Shown piece after piece: positions 13,190 through 16,784 of a stretch of 16,784 bases of DNA (position 1 is the first letter of the stretch; each line of letters starts with the position of its first letter). The translations under genes and the position numbers were made by a program. The stretch comes from Alphaproteobacteria bacterium UBA5343 (GTDB taxonomy: Bacteria > Pseudomonadota > Alphaproteobacteria > RF32 > UBA5343). Below the pieces are notes generated by a model that saw only the letters and a program-made list of their open reading frames with translations, was not told the origin of the DNA and ran no database searches. The stretch is taken from contig DHQH01000114.1 of the NCBI GenBank assembly GCA_002410125.1, positions 492 through 17,275 of the forward strand, read 5' to 3'.

Positions 13190-15610
13190 TTATTTTTTCA
13201 ATGTTGTGATTTTCATTTTGTAGAATGATCTCCATACAAAAATCAAACCAATAACAGAGAAGATTACAGCTAACCAAAGTGTGATACATTTTGGTGCAGC
13301 AACTGCCATTTCTACTGCTAATAATCCAAACAAAGTTGTAAATTTAATGATTGGATTAAGAGCAACAGAAGAGGTGTCTTTGTAAGGATCACCAACTGTA
13401 TCGCCAATAACACATGCTTCATGTAGAGGTGTGTTCTTTTCTTTTAAGTCAACTTCTACAACTTTTTTTGCATTATCCCATGCACCACCTGCATTTGCCA
13501 TAAAGATTGCTTGGTATAAACCAAAAATAGCAATTGATACTAGGTAACTTGCAAAGAATGTTGGGCTAAAGCAAGCAAAGGCAATTGTTAATGAGAAGAT
13601 TACACCAAAGATGTTAATCATTCCATATTGAGCATATTGAGTACAGATTTTAACAACAGCTTTTGAATCTTCTAACGATGCTGCTTTGCCATCTAGTTTA
13701 ATATGATCTTTAATATAACCAACAGCTCTATAAGCACCAGTTGCAACAGCTTGCATAGAAGCTCCTGAGAACCAGTAAATTACTGCCCCACCGGTGATTA
13801 ATCCAAGTAATACTTCTGGATTTAATAGATCTAGTTGAAGGTTTAACATTAAGATGATTGAGAAAATCATAGTTGTGGCACCAATAACAGCAGTACCGAT
13901 TAATACAGGTTTTGCTGTTGCTTTAAATGTGTTACCAGCACTATCATTTTCTTCTAAATAATCTTTACCTTGTTTGAAGTTTGGTGTGAAACCAAAGTCT
14001 TTTTTAATTTCTTTCTTAATGTCTTTTTTGCTTTCAATTTGTGATAATTCAAACACAGATTGAGCATTGTCAGTTACAGGCCCATAACTATCAACAGCGA
14101 TTGTTACAGGTCCCATACCAAGCATACCAAAAGCAACAAGACCGAATGCGAATACGGTTGGGTAAACCATAAAGCCATCAAGGCCTGTTTTGGCTGCAAG
14201 ATAAGCAATAAACATTAATGCTACCATAACTAAACCTTTCCAGAAAGCTGAGAAGTTACCAGCAACAATACCAGAGATAATTGTTAGTGATGCACCAGCT
14301 TCACGAGAAGTGTTTACGATTTCTTGTACATGCCCAGATTTTGAAGATGTAAAGATTTTGGTAAATTCTGGGATTAGAGCTGCTGCTAAAGTACCACAAG
14401 AAATAATAGTAGATAATCTCCACCATAAGTCTTCACCCATATCGCCAATCATTACATAACTTACGCCAAATGTTACTAAAATTGAGATGATCGAAGTTAC
14501 CCATACAAGAGAAGTAAGAGGGGCTTCAAAGTCGAATTTTTTAACATTTTTATATTTAAGTGATGCAAAGAAATTATTTAACTTATATGAGAAAATTGAA
14601 GTGATAATCATCAATACTCTCATAGCAAAAATCCAAACGATTAATTGTGCTTGAGTAAGTGCTCCGCCTTCAATGAGGCTTAGCTCTCCAGTTGCAGAAT
14701 ATCCCATGCCAACTGCTAATACAATGAATGTGATAAGAGCAACGCCTGTTACACCATAAGTTTCAAAACCGTCAGCTGTTGGTCCAACAGAATCGCCTGC
14801 ATTATCACCTGTACAGTCGGCAATAACACCAGGGTTTCTAGCATCGTCTTCGTCGATATTGAAGATAATTTTCATCAAATCAGCACCAATATCAGCAATT
14901 TTGGTAAAGATACCGCCGCAAATTCTAAGAGCAGAAGCTCCTAAAGATTCACCGATTGCAAAACCAATGAAACATGCACCAGCACTCTCACCTGGAACGA
15001 ATAAAAGAATGAATAACATCATTATTAATTCAACACAGATAAGTAACACACCAATAGACATACCAGATCTAAGTGGTAAGTTCATCACTGGGTAAGGTTT
15101 ACCTGCAAGAGATGCAAAAGCTGTTCTTGAGTTTGCATAGTTATTAATTCTAATGCCAAACCAAGAAACCATATATGAGCCAAGAATACCAAGAATTGAC
15201 CAAAGTAAGATTAGTCCAACTTTGCTAATTGGCTGGTTTTGTAAACTATAAAAATAATAGAAAATACATGCAGCGATGAATATTTCTAAAATGATTAATA
15301 ATTTACCTTGTTGTAAAAGATAGGTTTTACAAGTTTGATAAATAGTATTTGAAACTTCTAGCATAGATTTATGAGCAGGCATTTTTTTGATTTTTTTGAA
15401 TTCACATAAACCAAATAATAAACCAAGTACACAAACACCCATACCCCATAACAAAAGTTCGGAGCCAGTAGTTGCGTAGCCAAATAAATCATATTTAATG
15501 TCTAGAGAAGGGATGTGTAAATCAACTTCACTAGCTCTAGCAGATGTAGAGCTTAGCATAATTGCAAGACCCATAACCAAACCAGAAATTTTTGAAAGTG
15601 TAGATTTCAT
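13190..15610 (-). CDS. hppA: Membrane-bound ion-translocating pyrophosphatase, divergent type
   Basis: This 806-residue integral membrane enzyme couples pyrophosphate hydrolysis to H+ (possibly Na+) pumping. The active-site segments are present: EDDARNPGVIADCTGDNAGDSVGPTADGFE (D/N ligands about 255-285), DSYGPVTDNA (507-516), ANAGGAWDNAKK (705-716) and GDTVGDPYKDT (736-746). GNTFKA (559-564) has Lys where K+-dependent enzymes have Ala, pointing to the K+-independent class. The GDSVGPTADGFETYG variant in place of GDVAGMGADLFE marks a divergent subgroup. The N-terminus adds a signal-peptide-like sequence (MKSTLSKISGLVMG..., likely cut after ARA at residue 26), which is unusual for this family. 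I chose the ATG at 15610 because GAGGA lies 7-8 nt upstream. An in-frame GTG at 15649 has no ribosome site. Translocated ion not provable from sequence. Confidence 0.93.
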   Translation of the reverse strand: MKSTLSKISGLVMGLAIMLSSTSARASEVDLHIPSLDIKYDLFGYATTGSELLLWGMGVCVLGLLFGLCEFKKIKKMPAHKSMLEVSNTIYQTCKTYLLQQGKLLIILEIFIAACIFYYFYSLQNQPISKVGLILLWSILGILGSYMVSWFGIRINNYANSRTAFASLAGKPYPVMNLPLRSGMSIGVLLICVELIMMLFILLFVPGESAGACFIGFAIGESLGASALRICGGIFTKIADIGADLMKIIFNIDEDDARNPGVIADCTGDNAGDSVGPTADGFETYGVTGVALITFIVLAVGMGYSATGELSLIEGGALTQAQLIVWIFAMRVLMIITSIFSYKLNNFFASLKYKNVKKFDFEAPLTSLVWVTSIISILVTFGVSYVMIGDMGEDLWWRLSTIISCGTLAAALIPEFTKIFTSSKSGHVQEIVNTSREAGASLTIISGIVAGNFSAFWKGLVMVALMFIAYLAAKTGLDGFMVYPTVFAFGLVAFGMLGMGPVTIAVDSYGPVTDNAQSVFELSQIESKKDIKKEIKKDFGFTPNFKQGKDYLEENDSAGNTFKATAKPVLIGTAVIGATTMIFSIILMLNLQLDLLNPEVLLGLITGGAVIYWFSGASMQAVATGAYRAVGYIKDHIKLDGKAASLEDSKAVVKICTQYAQYGMINIFGVIFSLTIAFACFSPTFFASYLVSIAIFGLYQAIFMANAGGAWDNAKKVVEVDLKEKNTPLHEACVIGDTVGDPYKDTSSVALNPIIKFTTLFGLLAVEMAVAAPKCITLWLAVIFSVIGLIFVWRSFYKMKITTLKK

Positions 15611-15824
15611 TGGATATTCCTCTTTTGATATCTTCGTTTTTTTCTTCACTTTGGTATAGGAAGAAAAGCGCTTAGATAGTTTTTGTTAAAATTACTGATG
15701 ACTATATTAATAAAAATTAGGATAAGAAATTATTAAAAAAACATAATTATTCACATTTTTAGATAATTTTATGGGTAATTCTATTGTTAGTCATTTTATT
15801 TATAACATATTGTTTTTATAATAT
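15611..15824. other. Intergenic region between hppA and the unknown gene pair
   Basis: This AT-rich region contains no CDS. It must hold the minus-strand hppA promoter, but I see no convincing one. The only other feature is a perfect 8-bp palindrome AAGCGCTT (15666-15673) about 55 nt upstream of the hppA start, which could be an operator or chance. Confidence 0.4.
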
Positions 15825-15853
15825 TTGACAGAGGGTATTGGGTTTGTTATGTT
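15825..15853 (+). promoter_or_regulatory. Promoter of the unknown gene pair
   Basis: A perfect TTGACA (15825-15830) is followed, after 17 nt, by TATGTT (15848-15853) with an extended -10 TGT directly ahead. The start near 15860 leaves a leader of only about 20-30 nt. Confidence 0.6.
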
Positions 15854-15882
15854 TTTTGTGAAAACAAAAATTACTTTATATT

Positions 15883-16143
15883 ATGAAAAAAATGAATCTT
15901 AAGGAGCAGCGGATTTATCTGAATGAGGCTCTAAGAACTTTTATGAAGCATAAAAGTTTTGACGGTGTGGCTAATGCTGTTATCTGGTTAGAATTAGCTG
16001 TTATGAATCTAGGAGAAGTTCCTAGATCTAAAGAAACTTTGAGACTCTCATTTAGGGAGTTGGAAGAGTTTGATGGGGATGTTGATCTTTTGCTTGGTGA
16101 AGCAGAAAGAGTTCTTAATAAAAATACCCAGCTTGCGGCATGA
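15883..16143 (+). CDS. Unknown 86-residue helical protein
   Basis: I do not recognise this protein. It is small, cytosolic and probably all-helical, with amphipathic stretches (LKEQRIYLNEALRTFMKHK and later LRLSFRELEEFDGDVDLLLGEAERVL). It has a tryptophan-containing middle (AVIWLELAVMNLG), no membrane segment and no signal peptide. Neither the ATG at 15883 nor the in-frame ATG at 15892 has a ribosome site upstream, and an AAGGAG lies inside the gene around 15900. The start could therefore be a few codons off, or the short-leader transcript may not need one. Its last codons overlap the next gene by 4 bases (ATGA, 16140-16143), a sign of translational coupling and a shared function. The opposite-strand frame at 15915-16160 was rejected. 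Confidence 0.75.
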   Translation: MKKMNLKEQRIYLNEALRTFMKHKSFDGVANAVIWLELAVMNLGEVPRSKETLRLSFRELEEFDGDVDLLLGEAERVLNKNTQLAA

Positions 16144-16643
16144 AAGTGCTCAATAGGCAAGAAATATTAGATTATTTCGGCACTAAGTGGAAAGGTAAAT
16201 CAGAATCGGATACGAATAAAAGTTCAAGACTTAAAAAAGCAATGATTAATGTATTTGTATATAAGGTTTCTGATAAATATTTTTCACATGCTCAAATAGA
16301 TGATATTTGGGGTTTTGTGAAAGATATGTCTGGAGAAAAAGCCACGGTTAGAAATATGGAGAATATAGCAATAGCTGTAATTAATATTTCTAGAAAGGCG
16401 GAGAAGGACGATAATGTAAAAATTGCATTGGAGGTTGTTAGAAATGAAAAAACTGAATTTCAGATTTTTAGGAATTTTTTTGATGTGGTTTGTAATTATG
16501 AGTTCGATTTACCCAATGATTTTGGTTACTGGCAAATTCGGAAATTGTTTGAACAAACACTGAAGAAAGTGTCAGAACAAGGAACTAAGAAAAGGAAGGA
16601 TATTTTTCGTATTTTGGAGGGTGAACTTCCTGTTATGGTATAA
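16140..16643 (+). CDS. Unknown 167-residue protein coupled to the preceding gene
   Basis: I do not recognise this protein. It is soluble and Lys/Glu-rich, and likely mostly helical. Landmarks are the N-terminal MKVLNRQEILDYFGTKWKGK, a basic stretch (SSRLKKAMINVFVYK, about 28-42), HAQIDDIWGFVKDMSG (50-65), and a C-terminal half with FQIFRNFFDVVCNYEFDLPNDFGYWQIRKLFEQTL. The basic N-terminus and aromatic-rich helices would allow a nucleic-acid- or protein-binding role, but no motif proves it. It starts inside the stop of the 86-residue gene with no ribosome site of its own, so expression probably depends on re-initiation. A strong terminator starts at its stop codon, closing a two-gene operon. 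Confidence 0.78.
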   Translation: MKVLNRQEILDYFGTKWKGKSESDTNKSSRLKKAMINVFVYKVSDKYFSHAQIDDIWGFVKDMSGEKATVRNMENIAIAVINISRKAEKDDNVKIALEVVRNEKTEFQIFRNFFDVVCNYEFDLPNDFGYWQIRKLFEQTLKKVSEQGTKKRKDIFRILEGELPVMV

Positions 16644-16674
16644 GAGAGCGGTTTTGATTGATCGCTCTTTTTTC
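16642..16674 (+). terminator. Rho-independent terminator of the unknown operon
   Basis: AAGAGAGCG (16642-16650) pairs with CGCTCTTTT (16663-16671), a 9-bp stem with one G-U and a 12-nt loop, running into a T-rich tail. It begins within the stop codon of the preceding gene. Confidence 0.85.
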
Positions 16675-16730
16675 TTTTTAAAAAGGATTTTATCAATATG
16701 TTAATGAATTTATATAAGTATATTAGATAA

Positions 16731-16762
16731 TTGATTTTTTGATGGAAATAGGGTATTATACT
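16731..16762 (+). promoter_or_regulatory. Promoter pointing out of the right edge
   Basis: TTGATT (16731-16736) and TATTAT (16754-16759) are spaced by 17 nt. A second -10-like TATACT overlaps at 16757-16762. No start codon with a useful frame follows before the edge, so the gene or RNA it serves lies outside the window. Confidence 0.45.
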
Positions 16763-16784
16763 ATCTATTGAATCAGGGGTTACT

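Noticed and set aside
15611..15649. GTG at 15649 as start of the pyrophosphatase
   Set aside because: It has no ribosome site, and the extension would bury the signal-like sequence behind a lysine-rich tail. GAGGA supports the ATG at 15610.
16519..16783. Open minus-strand frame entering from the right edge across the terminator and into the unknown gene
   Set aside because: It contains no start codon, is low-complexity, runs through a strong terminator and is antisense to a better-supported gene.

Overview
The window is very AT-rich bacterial DNA, densely coding, with standard-code ORFs. The proteins suggest a Gram-negative, anaerobic or microaerobic fermenter: a YcbB/LdtD-type L,D-transpeptidase, MurQ, a class A flavodiiron protein, an L-lactate dehydrogenase and a membrane pyrophosphatase. 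The GldA / GldF-GldG / DUF4340 ABC set plus a FieF-like cation diffusion facilitator looks most like a low-GC Alphaproteobacterium, perhaps an uncultured gut or host-associated lineage. That placement is inference from family resemblance, not from a marker gene. I see no rRNA, tRNA, CRISPR array, transposase or phage module.

Layout. Positions 1-114 hold the 5' end of a minus-strand membrane protein that runs off the left edge. Positions 115-285 may contain a short plus-strand RNA ending in a clear terminator. Next come a minus-strand polytopic membrane protein resembling GT87 glycosyltransferases (286-1410), then on the plus strand a small acidic unknown protein (1505-1801) and the flavodiiron protein (1888-3060). 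The L,D-transpeptidase lies on the minus strand (3224-4930) and is convergent with the flavodiiron gene. Divergent from it is a three-gene plus-strand operon: ABC ATPase (5053-5766), a 1033-residue fusion of ABC-2 permease, GldG-like auxiliary region and a shortened DUF4340 region (5791-8892), and a cation diffusion facilitator (8896-9804). A minus-strand pair follows, L-lactate dehydrogenase (10638-11576) and then an endonuclease IV-like TIM-barrel protein (9806-10588). MurQ (11662-12546) is divergent from LDH.

The 643-base gap at 12547-13189 is the most unusual part. It has no convincing CDS but contains two candidate structured RNAs, each with its own terminator. The first (about 12617-12800) has the rod, bubble and terminal-stem layout of 6S RNA and also an alternative, mutually exclusive fold. 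The second (about 12848-13171) starts at a good sigma70-type promoter, has nested perfect helices and a duplicated stem-loop, and ends at a strong hairpin. I could not assign the second to a known family.

The minus-strand membrane pyrophosphatase (13190-15610) carries an unexpected N-terminal signal-peptide-like segment. Two overlapping unknown genes (15883-16143 and 16140-16643), with their own promoter and terminator, close the window. Another promoter points out of the right edge.

Together the recognised genes fit envelope maintenance (L,D-transpeptidase, MurQ, ABC system, GT87-like protein), oxygen detoxification (flavodiiron protein), NAD+ regeneration (LDH) and pyrophosphate-driven ion pumping (HppA).
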